Assembly: GCA_001898935.1 (NCBI GenBank)
Contig: MKVT01000019.1
Location: 44,290-108,289 of the forward strand
Direction of reading: 5' to 3'
DNA: 64,000 bases
Origin: Paludibacter sp. 47-17
GTDB taxonomy: Bacteria > Bacteroidota > Bacteroidia > Bacteroidales > Paludibacteraceae
Each line of letters starts with the position of its first letter. The stretch's first letter is position 1. The notes beneath the pieces were generated by a model. That model was given only the letters and a program-made list of their open reading frames with translations, was not told the origin of the DNA and searched no databases. The translations under genes were made by a program, and so were the position numbers. Of this stretch, positions 8,760-16,912 are shown piece by piece.

Positions 8760-10022
8760 ATGAAAAAGCTCAATTTCTTATTTCTGATCCTTTTATCGGT
8801 ATCGTTTGTGTTTATTTCCTGCGATAAAGACGATGTGAAGGAAGCCAACGTGCAGTTTACCCTTGAAAAAACAGCACTCGATGCTGTTACATTTGCCGAA
8901 CCGGTTATCGTTAAAGGAACCATTACAGCCGACAAGGCGATTACCGGCATTTATCTTACGGGAGTTAAAAAGGAAGAAAATGTGTATGTAGCCAAGGGAG
9001 ATCCACAGGAGTACAAAGCCAACGGACAGACAACCGTAAAGCTCGATATGGAATATTTTGTCGACAGTAAGGAAATTACGCATATCGAAATAAAAGTTGC
9101 GGTGGGCGATGCTTCCAAAAACGCATACATCAGCGTAGCGTCGGTAACCGGCGAAGCAAAAGGTTCGGCGTTTCTCGGACAGGTAATCCTGCGTGCCGAC
9201 ACCATGGTATGGAATGCCGAAAACCGTCCCGACGTGTATACCACTCCCAACACCGGTGCCGAAGCGAAAACAGCTTCTTTCTTTTCTATTCACGGAGTAA
9301 CGATCAATGGCGTTAAAAAACACGTTCTTACCGGCGACGAGCTGCGCTCGGTTCAGGGATTGAACGCTAGTTTTGCCTTTGTGAATGTATTGCAGAATAC
9401 GGCTAATAAAGCCTACATCGGCAGCCAGCGCGGTTATATGTTTACGAATATGTGGCCATCGCAGTTGGGTGGCGGCACCACAGGCCGTCAGTGCGACCTC
9501 TATGAAATTGGAGGAAAAGCGATTCGCCTTGCCAATGTCGATACCACCTCATTCCGTATCGTAACCGGTTCGTGGATTGGCAACGACTGGAACGAAGCCC
9601 GGTATAAATTCGTGGATTCTCTTTTCCTGGTGATTGCCGACGAAGCCACTTCGGAGGCTGCAAAGTTGAAAGCTTACCATCAGTTGGGTAAGATACAGAC
9701 TACCCTCGACAATGCCACACTGGGCGAACAAAACAATCCGACCAACCTGGGAACTCTAAATTTTGCCCGTCGCAGGGCCAATGCCGGCACTTCGGGTACT
9801 ACTGCTATGGTGGAACAGTTCCGCGCCGGCGACTATATCGTATTGAAAAATATTAAAGGCGGTAAGCTGTACTACGGAATTATGCAGATTGTGCAAATGT
9901 ACGACGATACCCAGGCTTTTGTGAATGTAGAAGGCGTAGGTCAGAAAATCGGTCAGGAAGAAGCCAAACAACTCTTCCACAAACCTCTGATCCTGAATGT
10001 AAAAGTACAAACACAACTCTGA
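8760..10022 (+). CDS. Surface-type lipoprotein, SusE/F-like position, unknown fold
   Basis: A 420-residue lipoprotein: hydrophobic leader, Cys21 (VFISCDKDD), then a beta-rich domain of about 110 residues resembling an Ig-like spacer (QFTLEKTALDAVTFAEPVIV onward), followed by a larger C-terminal region rich in Gly/Asn/aromatic residues with no catalytic motif I recognise. Lipoproteins of this plan placed after SusCD often bind substrate at the cell surface. It lies between EEP copy 2 and the GntP permease in the same direction. It probably gives the locus its own substrate-binding protein (inference from position and architecture). Confidence 0.75.
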   Translation: MKKLNFLFLILLSVSFVFISCDKDDVKEANVQFTLEKTALDAVTFAEPVIVKGTITADKAITGIYLTGVKKEENVYVAKGDPQEYKANGQTTVKLDMEYFVDSKEITHIEIKVAVGDASKNAYISVASVTGEAKGSAFLGQVILRADTMVWNAENRPDVYTTPNTGAEAKTASFFSIHGVTINGVKKHVLTGDELRSVQGLNASFAFVNVLQNTANKAYIGSQRGYMFTNMWPSQLGGGTTGRQCDLYEIGGKAIRLANVDTTSFRIVTGSWIGNDWNEARYKFVDSLFLVIADEATSEAAKLKAYHQLGKIQTTLDNATLGEQNNPTNLGTLNFARRRANAGTSGTTAMVEQFRAGDYIVLKNIKGGKLYYGIMQIVQMYDDTQAFVNVEGVGQKIGQEEAKQLFHKPLILNVKVQTQL

Positions 10023-10053
10023 TCGTTCAACCGGGATAAAAAATCGCATCACC

Positions 10054-11376
10054 ATGAGTATCCTCTCCATTTCAGTTTTGGTTATTCTCAGCATCGTGCT
10101 CATTATCGTGCTTACATCCATAGTCAGGCTCAATGCTTTTCTATCGCTGTTTGTCACGGCCCTGCTGCTGGCGGTAGCCACCCTACCCGATCGTTCGGTA
10201 GTGGAGATACTTCAACAAGGCTTTGGCTCTACTCTGTCGTCGATAGGCTTCCTCATCATTTTCGGAGCTATCATTGCCGTGGTGCTCGACCAAACGGGGG
10301 GTGCCGTGAGTATTGCGACATCTATCCTGAGAAAAACAGGCGCTCACAAGGCAGCTCCGGCCATCGGAATCACAGGTTTCGTAACCGGACTGCCCATTTT
10401 TTGCGATTCGGGTTACATTATTCTGAGCGGACTCAGCGGTTCGTTCAGTGCAAAAGGGAAAGTGGCCCTGCCCCTGATTGCATTTGTGCTGGCAACGTCC
10501 CTCTATTCGGTTCATTGCCTGGTGCCAACGCATCCGGGGGCGCTTGCCGCTTCGGGTATCATGAATGCTAACTTGGGATACCTCATACTGCTCGGTACCT
10601 TATTTGCCATCCCGGCTACTCTCACGGCTTACTGGTGGATCAGGTGGAGAACCGGCAGGCAATTGATGCAGGAACCTATGGTACCCGCCACACCCGATGA
10701 ACGGGAGCTTCCGCCGGTATGCCTGGCCTTGCTGCCTGTGCTGACTCCCATTCTGCTGATTGCCGTCCGCTCCTTGCTCACGATCTTCGATGCCGGGGAT
10801 GCGAACATGATTACCCGGGTACTGTCATTTATCGGGCAACCGGTGATGGCCCTGTTCACGGGAGTCGTGCTGAGCTTCCCGCTCCTGGGCAAGCCCTCTG
10901 TCGACAAGCTGAATCAGCTGCTCGAAAGCGCCCTTCAGAAGGCAGGCCCTATCCTCATCGTGACCGCTGCCGGTGGCATGTTGGGAATGGTAATCAAGGA
11001 AACGGGCGTAGGAGCTTATGCCGGATCGCTGCTGCTTCATACAGGCATCGGGCTGGCCGTGCCTTTTCTGATTGCTTTTCTGATGAAAACAGCCCAGGGT
11101 TCGTCCACTGTTGCCATTATTACTGCCGCGTCGCTGGTGGTGCCGATGTTACCGTCGCTGGGACTCGATTCGGAAAACGGGAAACTCCTCGCGATGCTGG
11201 CAATGGGCGGTGGCTCGATGATGGTTTCGCATGCCAACGATTCCTACTTCTGGGTGGTATCCCGCTTTTCGGGAGTAAATGTCGACACCACGCTCCGGAT
11301 TTATTCATCGGCAACGGTGGTAATGGGTGTGACGGTGTTTTTGCTGGTGTGGATAAGTTCATTTCTGATGTTGTAA
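10054..11376 (+). CDS. GntP-family organic acid permease, probable glycerate or gluconate importer
   Basis: Inner-membrane proton symporter of the gluconate permease family. The 440 residues contain about a dozen hydrophobic segments; family signatures include the region GLPIFCDSGYIILSG (about 110-125), HPGALAASGIMNANLG near 157-172 and the Gly-rich MGGGSMMVSHANDSYFWVVS near 388-407. The stop at 11376 lies 3 bp before a glycerate kinase start, so the two are almost certainly co-translated. This favours glycerate over gluconate as cargo, because no gluconate kinase or Entner-Doudoroff gene is nearby. Cargo is inference; the family is firm. Confidence 0.88.
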   Translation: MSILSISVLVILSIVLIIVLTSIVRLNAFLSLFVTALLLAVATLPDRSVVEILQQGFGSTLSSIGFLIIFGAIIAVVLDQTGGAVSIATSILRKTGAHKAAPAIGITGFVTGLPIFCDSGYIILSGLSGSFSAKGKVALPLIAFVLATSLYSVHCLVPTHPGALAASGIMNANLGYLILLGTLFAIPATLTAYWWIRWRTGRQLMQEPMVPATPDERELPPVCLALLPVLTPILLIAVRSLLTIFDAGDANMITRVLSFIGQPVMALFTGVVLSFPLLGKPSVDKLNQLLESALQKAGPILIVTAAGGMLGMVIKETGVGAYAGSLLLHTGIGLAVPFLIAFLMKTAQGSSTVAIITAASLVVPMLPSLGLDSENGKLLAMLAMGGGSMMVSHANDSYFWVVSRFSGVNVDTTLRIYSSATVVMGVTVFLLVWISSFLML

Positions 11377-11379
11377 ACG

Positions 11380-12705
11380 ATGCGAACAACAGCGGAACAT
11401 ATTTTCCGGGCAGGCGTGAAGGCGGTAATGCCCGATCAGCTCATCCGATCACAGGTTTTTCTTTCGGAAGGAATACTTACGATTTGCGGCGAAGCCTATA
11501 CGCTCTGTAACTTCCGCAATATCTATCTGTTGGGCGCAGGAAAAGCTTCGGCGCTGATGGCCCGGGAGATTGAAAATGTGCTGGGAGATGGCATCACGGG
11601 TGGAGTTATCGTTACCAAATATGGTCATGGATGCAGCCTGAAGCATGTCGAATGTATCGAAGCCGCCCACCCGGTGCCCGATGCCAACAGCTTTGCCGCA
11701 GCTGAGTCGATGCTGGCTGTTGCCGAGCGGGCAACAGAAAACGATCTGGTAATCTGCCTGTTGTCGGGAGGCGCTTCTTCGCTGATGGCTGATTTGCCCG
11801 GCGACCTTACGCCCGATGCATTACAGCAGACCAATGCCTTGCTGGTAAACTCCGGTGCATCGATAGCCGAGATTAATACGGTACGCAAACACCTTTCGAA
11901 GCTGAAGGGTGGTCGGCTGGCACAAACCGTATTTCCCGCATACTGTGTTGGTCTGATACTTTCGGATGTGGTGGGCGACAGTATGGAAGTGATTGCTTCG
12001 GGCCCCACAACCCCCGACACCACGAGCTTTGCAGATGCTTTTACCGTATTGCAACGCTATCGGCTGACGGATATGCTGCCGGAAGCAGTCGTCAGCAGGA
12101 TCAAAAAAGGGATGGCCGGAGAAATCGGTGAAACACCCGATGTCCATCACCCCTGTTTTGCCCGGGTGAAGAACTATAGTATCGGCAACAACCGAAAGGC
12201 GCTCGAAGCCTCGGCCCGGGCAGCTGCAGACCTGGGTTTTGCCCCGGCCATTGTCACCGACAGCCTGCAGGGTGATTACCAAGCCGTAGCCCGCTTTCTG
12301 CTCGGACAAATCGCCCCTACTGCTTCAATGGAAAGGCCTGCCTGCCTGTTGTTTGGAGGAGAACCCACCGTAAAGGTCACCGGGCAGGGACTGGGAGGAC
12401 GCAATCAGCACCTGGCGCTGTACCTGGCTACTTTGTTACACGAAGGCCGCGAACATGCGCCGCAAAACATTACGATACTGTGCGCCGGAACCGATGGCAC
12501 CGACGGACCAACCGATGCAGCAGGCGCCGTGGTCGATGCCTACAGTCTGCAGGAAGCCCTGAAACGCGACGATGCTCCGCAGAACTACCTCGACAATGCC
12601 GATAGTTACCGTTTTTTTGAAACCTACGGAGGCCATATCCTTACCGGGAATACGCAAACCAATGTCATGGATATCATCATTATACTTTACAATTACCCAC
12701 TTTAA
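11380..12705 (+). CDS. Glycerate kinase, MOFRL/GckA type (glycerate 2-kinase)
   Basis: Cytoplasmic kinase that phosphorylates D-glycerate, usually to 2-phosphoglycerate, feeding lower glycolysis. The 441 residues show the two-domain GckA/TtuD layout: N-terminal DUF4147 with LSGGASSLMADLPGD (about 127-141), KHLSKLKGGRLAQ and LSDVVGDSMEVIASGPTTPD, then the C-terminal MOFRL domain with LFGGEPTVKVTGQGLGGRNQ and CAGTDGTDGPTDAAGAV. It follows the GntP permease by 3 bp, giving an import-and-activate pair. All conserved blocks are present, so it should be active. This type is unrelated to the GlxK/GarK kinases. I give no symbol because ttuD, gckA and garK are used inconsistently for it. Confidence 0.92.
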   Translation: MRTTAEHIFRAGVKAVMPDQLIRSQVFLSEGILTICGEAYTLCNFRNIYLLGAGKASALMAREIENVLGDGITGGVIVTKYGHGCSLKHVECIEAAHPVPDANSFAAAESMLAVAERATENDLVICLLSGGASSLMADLPGDLTPDALQQTNALLVNSGASIAEINTVRKHLSKLKGGRLAQTVFPAYCVGLILSDVVGDSMEVIASGPTTPDTTSFADAFTVLQRYRLTDMLPEAVVSRIKKGMAGEIGETPDVHHPCFARVKNYSIGNNRKALEASARAAADLGFAPAIVTDSLQGDYQAVARFLLGQIAPTASMERPACLLFGGEPTVKVTGQGLGGRNQHLALYLATLLHEGREHAPQNITILCAGTDGTDGPTDAAGAVVDAYSLQEALKRDDAPQNYLDNADSYRFFETYGGHILTGNTQTNVMDIIIILYNYPL

Positions 12706-12717
12706 AAACAACTGATC

Positions 12718-14193
12718 ATGAGAACAAAAACGTTACTTTTTAGTTTATTCGTTGCAATGGGACTGCAGATACAGGCAGCTACCCTTACCGTTACCAACAA
12801 CAATGCCTCCGGAGCGGGCTCCTTTGCACAAGCCTTTACCGATGCGGTGGACGGCGATATTATTGTGTTCAATTTTGACGGAACCGAACTGTCGCTCTCT
12901 GATGCCATCCCGATGAAAAGCATTACCATCGATGGTTTCAATACCTTTAACGGATATAAAATGGTGCTGAAACAGACGACTGCCTCCAAAAGTTTCTTTA
13001 CGCTCACTTCAGGCATCACCGCTACTTTCAAGGACATCGTATTCGACGGTACCGGGATATTGGGCAACACCGCTCTTACCGCTGCCAACGGTTCGACCCT
13101 GAATATCGACGGATGTATCTTTAAAAACATCAACGCACAGGCCAATAACGGTGGCGCAGCACGTATTCAGGGAGTAGCTACCATTACGAGTTCGTTGTTT
13201 GAAAACAATATTACCGGCGGTGGTTACGGCGGCGGAGCGCTTTGTATCTACAACGCGGCTACCGTTACAATCGACCAGTGCAGCTTTGTGGGAAACACTT
13301 CAAATGCCAGCGGTAACAGCGGAGGAGGTGCCATCGTGGCAAGAGGAACGGTAGCTACTGCCTGCAATGTAACCATTACCAATTCTACTTTTGCCAACAA
13401 TTATTCCGGCAAAACAGGGGGAGCCATCCTATCCTCGGTTCAGAGTTCTACGGCGTATACCGCCAACGTTACTGCCGTTAACTGTACCTTTACCGGCAAC
13501 CAGGGCGACGGGGCTATCAGTGCGTTGACCACTGCCAACGGTTTTGCAAATGTATTTCTGGTAAATGCGCTGGTGGTTAACAATATAAATGTTGCCGGCG
13601 ATGCCTATTCCGATCTGCTCGAAACAGCTGGTTCCAACCCGGCTACGGTTGTAAAGATCGATCCTTACCATGTCATGTACACCACTGCATCGGCCACCGT
13701 GGTTACCAACGGCCGTAATTGCATTCAGGTGGCCGACCCTGCCACTGCTGAGATTTTCAAATCGCTCGAAACTTTTGCAACAAACTACAAACGTCCGGTG
13801 CTTTCCGAAATCAGCGGCAATAAAATAGCCGAACTCATTACCGGTAGTCTGGCTCTCAATGCCGGTGTTGCAACACTTGCCGGCTACACCATTCCTTCGG
13901 TCGACCAGCTGGGAGCTACCCGTCCGGCAACTCCCTCCATAGGTGCCGTTGAATATGTTACCGGAACAACAGTTGTTTCGGAACACGAAGACGATAAGCT
14001 TACAGTACGGATTGAGGGTCGTACAGTGGCCTTTACCGGTATCGAGGGAAATCAGGAACTGCTGGTGTATTCGATGGGAGGGCAACTGACCGGCCGGTAT
14101 ACCATCGGCAACGAAGAACCGGTTCAGCTTACACAGCCGGGGCTTGTGCTGATGAAGATTCAGAACAACACGTACAAGGTTGTCGTACGATAA
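12718..14193 (+). CDS. Secreted right-handed beta-helix protein with T9SS-like C-terminus
   Basis: An exported protein of 491 residues. A signal peptide (ending IQAAT) is followed by a long run of Gly/Asn/Thr/Ala-rich short repeats typical of parallel beta-helix and choice-of-anchor proteins (for example FENNITGGGYGGGALCIYNA and NSTFANNYSGKTGGAILSS). From about residue 420 the sequence changes to a compact beta-sandwich with LLVYSMGGQLTGRY and a final LVLMKIQNNTYKVVVR, the pattern of a type A T9SS sorting domain. No catalytic residues are evident; a polysaccharide-binding or lyase-like surface role is possible. It follows glycerate kinase by 12 bp and is followed by a strong inverted repeat, so it likely ends this transcription unit. 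Confidence 0.8.
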   Translation: MRTKTLLFSLFVAMGLQIQAATLTVTNNNASGAGSFAQAFTDAVDGDIIVFNFDGTELSLSDAIPMKSITIDGFNTFNGYKMVLKQTTASKSFFTLTSGITATFKDIVFDGTGILGNTALTAANGSTLNIDGCIFKNINAQANNGGAARIQGVATITSSLFENNITGGGYGGGALCIYNAATVTIDQCSFVGNTSNASGNSGGGAIVARGTVATACNVTITNSTFANNYSGKTGGAILSSVQSSTAYTANVTAVNCTFTGNQGDGAISALTTANGFANVFLVNALVVNNINVAGDAYSDLLETAGSNPATVVKIDPYHVMYTTASATVVTNGRNCIQVADPATAEIFKSLETFATNYKRPVLSEISGNKIAELITGSLALNAGVATLAGYTIPSVDQLGATRPATPSIGAVEYVTGTTVVSEHEDDKLTVRIEGRTVAFTGIEGNQELLVYSMGGQLTGRYTIGNEEPVQLTQPGLVLMKIQNNTYKVVVR

Positions 14194-14206
14194 CTCTTGT
14201 ATTCAA

Positions 14207-14264
14207 CACACGAAACATGCAGAATCGCTGTTCACCAACAGAAGGATGAGGCATGTTTCGTGTG
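14207..14264. terminator. Perfect 14-bp inverted repeat, probable factor-assisted terminator or RNA hairpin
   Basis: CACACGAAACATGC at 14207-14220 is exactly complementary to GCATGTTTCGTGTG at 14251-14264, with a 30-nt loop. It begins 14 bp after the beta-helix gene stop and ends 65 bp before the next start. No T-run follows on either side, so it is not a canonical intrinsic terminator. It could stop transcription with Rho, protect the upstream mRNA 3' end, or be a palindromic operator. The arms are too long for chance to be likely. Confidence 0.6.
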
Positions 14265-14328
14265 CCTACAAACGGATTGTGGTCTTTCGGGGCACAAACG
14301 ACATGATATAACTAAATGATAATTTACA

Positions 14329-15744
14329 ATGAACAGACTTGATTTTTTAAAGCGGATGGCCTGGGCGCTGGGCGGAGCAACCGTGCTGGGAGCCGACACG
14401 ACCCTTTTGCATGCCGCTCCGAGTGATAAGAATATTATGCCCCGGCAGGGAGAAGCATTCGATGAGTTTAAGGCCGATATTCAGGGATTGGATGCGCGGG
14501 TGGATAAACCGGTTACGGTTATCATTATTGGCGCCGGGGGACGTGGAAATGCCTATGCCACGTATGCAAAGCGGTTTCCATCGGCAATGCGTATTGTAGG
14601 CGTCTCCGACATCAACGAAAGCCGGCGGAAGAAAATGGCCGATGCCTTCTCCGTTAAAAAAGAAAATCAGTTCGGCGATTTTTCCGAAGTGTTTAAACGG
14701 CCCAGGCTCGCCGATGCGGTTGTCATCAGCACCCCCGACGACGTACATTATGCACCCTGTATGCTGGCGCTCGAAAAAGGTTACCAGGTATTGCTCGAAA
14801 AGCCGATAGCTCCTACCGAAAAAGAATGTACCGACATCCTGGCTGCCGCCAAAAAACACGACCGCATCGTGGCAGTATGCCATGTGTTGCGGTATGCTCC
14901 CTATTTTATAGCGCTCAAACAGGCAGTCGACTCGGGAGTGATTGGCGATGTGGTTTCGGTGCAACACCTCGAACCCATCCTGTTCGACCATATGGCGCAC
15001 TCCTATGTGCGGGGCAACTGGCACAATTCGAAAGAAACCACCCCGATTATTCTGGCGAAATCCTGTCACGACCTGGACATTATCCGCTGGCTGGTGGGTA
15101 AACCCTGTACACAGATTTCGGCCGACGGAAGCCTGAGCTACTTCAAGGCATCACGCATGCCGGCCGGTGCTCCTGCCTTCTGTACCGATGGTTGTCCGCA
15201 CGAGTCGACCTGCCCGTATTCGGCCATCGACATCTATGTGCGCCGCAAACGTATGCTCAAAGTGTTCGATTTACCGGAAGAAAAAGATGAATTGATCCTC
15301 GAAAAACTGCGTACCACCAACTATGGCCGGTGTGTGTTCCGTTGCAACAACGATCAGCCCGATCATTACGTAAGTACGATGGTGTTCGAAGGCGATGTTA
15401 CCGCCTCGTTCAACATGGAAGCATTTACGTCCTATTCGGGCCGGCGTACCCGCATCATGGGTACACAGGGCGATATTGTGGGCGACATGACCGAATTTGT
15501 GATTACCGACTTCCGTACGAAGAAAAAAACGGTATGGAACCAAAAGGTAGAAGAACTGGAAGCCTATAAGGATGCCGGCCACGGTGGTGGTGATCTCGGT
15601 TTGGTTCGCGATTTCGTGAAGGCTGTAGCGGCCGGAAATGCCTCCTTGCTTTCGAGCAGTATCGATGCCTCGGTCGAAAGCCATGTGATGGGATTCCGGG
15701 CCGAAGAAAGCCGTCGGTCGATGAAAAAAATAGCAATCCACTAA
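14329..15744 (+). CDS. Gfo/Idh/MocA-family oxidoreductase with Cys-rich insertion and exported-type leader
   Basis: NAD(P)-dependent sugar or polyol oxidoreductase family, 471 residues. It starts with a Tat-like leader (MNRLDFLKRMAWALGGATVLG) that has KR rather than RR, so export is plausible but unproven. The Rossmann motif is VIIIGAGGRGNAY (64-76) and the family Lys is in LLEKPIAPTEKE near 155. A C-terminal-domain insertion holds C285, C289, C295 and C335, C339, probably a structural metal site seen in a subset of this family. It is separated from the upstream operon by the inverted repeat but is followed 5 bp later by EEP copy 3, suggesting both act on the same imported material. Substrate unknown. 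Confidence 0.88.
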   Translation: MNRLDFLKRMAWALGGATVLGADTTLLHAAPSDKNIMPRQGEAFDEFKADIQGLDARVDKPVTVIIIGAGGRGNAYATYAKRFPSAMRIVGVSDINESRRKKMADAFSVKKENQFGDFSEVFKRPRLADAVVISTPDDVHYAPCMLALEKGYQVLLEKPIAPTEKECTDILAAAKKHDRIVAVCHVLRYAPYFIALKQAVDSGVIGDVVSVQHLEPILFDHMAHSYVRGNWHNSKETTPIILAKSCHDLDIIRWLVGKPCTQISADGSLSYFKASRMPAGAPAFCTDGCPHESTCPYSAIDIYVRRKRMLKVFDLPEEKDELILEKLRTTNYGRCVFRCNNDQPDHYVSTMVFEGDVTASFNMEAFTSYSGRRTRIMGTQGDIVGDMTEFVITDFRTKKKTVWNQKVEELEAYKDAGHGGGDLGLVRDFVKAVAAGNASLLSSSIDASVESHVMGFRAEESRRSMKKIAIH

Positions 15745-15749
15745 ATGCA

Positions 15750-16760
15750 ATGAAAATAAATCGGTTCTGGATTGCTCTGGTTTTGTTCCCGGTGTTGGCG
15801 AATGCCGGGAACATTACCTTTATGACGTATAACCTGCTCACGAATAGCGGATTGAACTTTCAATCGCTGCGCATTGCCCGCCACGCACAGCTTATTGCAG
15901 CTACCGGAGCCGATGTGGTGGCTGTGCAGGAAGTAGTGGGAGCGGCCAATTTCAACACCCTGAAAAACAATTCTGGACTATCGGGGTCGTGGTTCGACAT
16001 AGCAGGAAACGGATACGGCATTGGTGTGCTCTGGAATCCGGCCTTAGGAAACCCCACCCTAACCAATGTGAAGGTAAACCCCACACCCGGTTCCACCGAC
16101 AAGGAAAGCCGCGCCTACATCATTGCCGAATTTCCCCATTTTTACTTTATCTCCACCCATTACAGCCTCAATGCCGTCGATCGCGACACCATGACGGCCC
16201 GCATGATCCGTTTTGCCAACCAGGCCGGAAAAACGGTGTTCGTAGCCGGCGATTTTAATGCTCAGCCCACCTACCGGGCAATGGTCACCTTTAAGAACAA
16301 CCATTTTGCGATTCTGAACGATCTTGCTGAATACACCTATCCCAGCTCAGCACCCGCTTCGGTTATCGACATGATACTCGGTTACCGGAAAAACAGTACC
16401 GATGCCCCATATACCGTTGTTTCACGGGGCATTCCCGTACCTCCCGCCGGCCTGGTGCTGAAAGATATTTCCGATCACCTGCCCTACCTGGTCAAAGTAA
16501 ATCTTCAGGCAGAAGCCCCCAACGCTACTCCTGCACCTCCCACCGCATCCATCCGCCTTGGTATGCTCGGCCGCAAGCTGAGCATCAGTTCACCCGGCAA
16601 TCCCCTGCACATCGAGGTATATACCCTCAACGGTTCATGCATAACCCGGCTTAGCACCCACAGCAATGCCGACATCGACTTAGCTCCCGGCTCGGGGAGT
16701 TTATTGATTGTATCGGTCAATGGGGAAAGGTATAAGGTGGGGAGAAGCAGCGAAGAGTGA
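15750..16760 (+). CDS. Secreted EEP-family enzyme, copy 3, with T9SS-like C-terminal domain
   Basis: Third secreted EEP phosphoesterase, 336 residues: signal peptide (ending VLANAG), EEP domain to about 252, a Pro/Ala-rich linker (EAPNATPAPPTA) and a roughly 75-residue beta domain with IEVYTLNGSCITRL that resembles a T9SS sorting domain. Catalytic positions are N28 (MTYNLLTN), E61 (AVQEVVG), H137 (STHYSLNA), D168/N170 (VAGDFNAQP) and D242/H243 (ISDHLPYL). Unlike copies 1 and 2 it may therefore be displayed at or released from the cell surface, so the locus would have outer and inner phosphoesterases. It is co-directional with the Gfo/Idh gene and ends about 150 bp before hsdM. Confidence 0.87.
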   Translation: MKINRFWIALVLFPVLANAGNITFMTYNLLTNSGLNFQSLRIARHAQLIAATGADVVAVQEVVGAANFNTLKNNSGLSGSWFDIAGNGYGIGVLWNPALGNPTLTNVKVNPTPGSTDKESRAYIIAEFPHFYFISTHYSLNAVDRDTMTARMIRFANQAGKTVFVAGDFNAQPTYRAMVTFKNNHFAILNDLAEYTYPSSAPASVIDMILGYRKNSTDAPYTVVSRGIPVPPAGLVLKDISDHLPYLVKVNLQAEAPNATPAPPTASIRLGMLGRKLSISSPGNPLHIEVYTLNGSCITRLSTHSNADIDLAPGSGSLLIVSVNGERYKVGRSSEE

Positions 16761-16872
16761 TGTCGTGGTGGATGAGAAGATAGAATGCGTTTATGCTCAA
16801 CAGAGAAAGTTTTAGACATACTCGTTCTGCAAATAAAATTAACAAACAAGTCCAAATATGAATAGTATTTTG

Positions 16873-16880
16873 TAGTTTTG
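16873..16880 (+). promoter_or_regulatory. Candidate -7 element for hsdM
   Basis: TAGTTTTG matches the Bacteroidota TAnnTTTG -7 consensus and lies 33 bp before the hsdM ATG in the AT-rich gap 16761-16912. No clear TTTG -33 box is visible about 20 bp upstream, so this is a moderate call. It would make the restriction-modification locus independent of the upstream nutrient operon. Confidence 0.4.
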
Positions 16881-16912
16881 TGGGATTGAATTGAGAGAAC
16901 AAAAACTATAAA

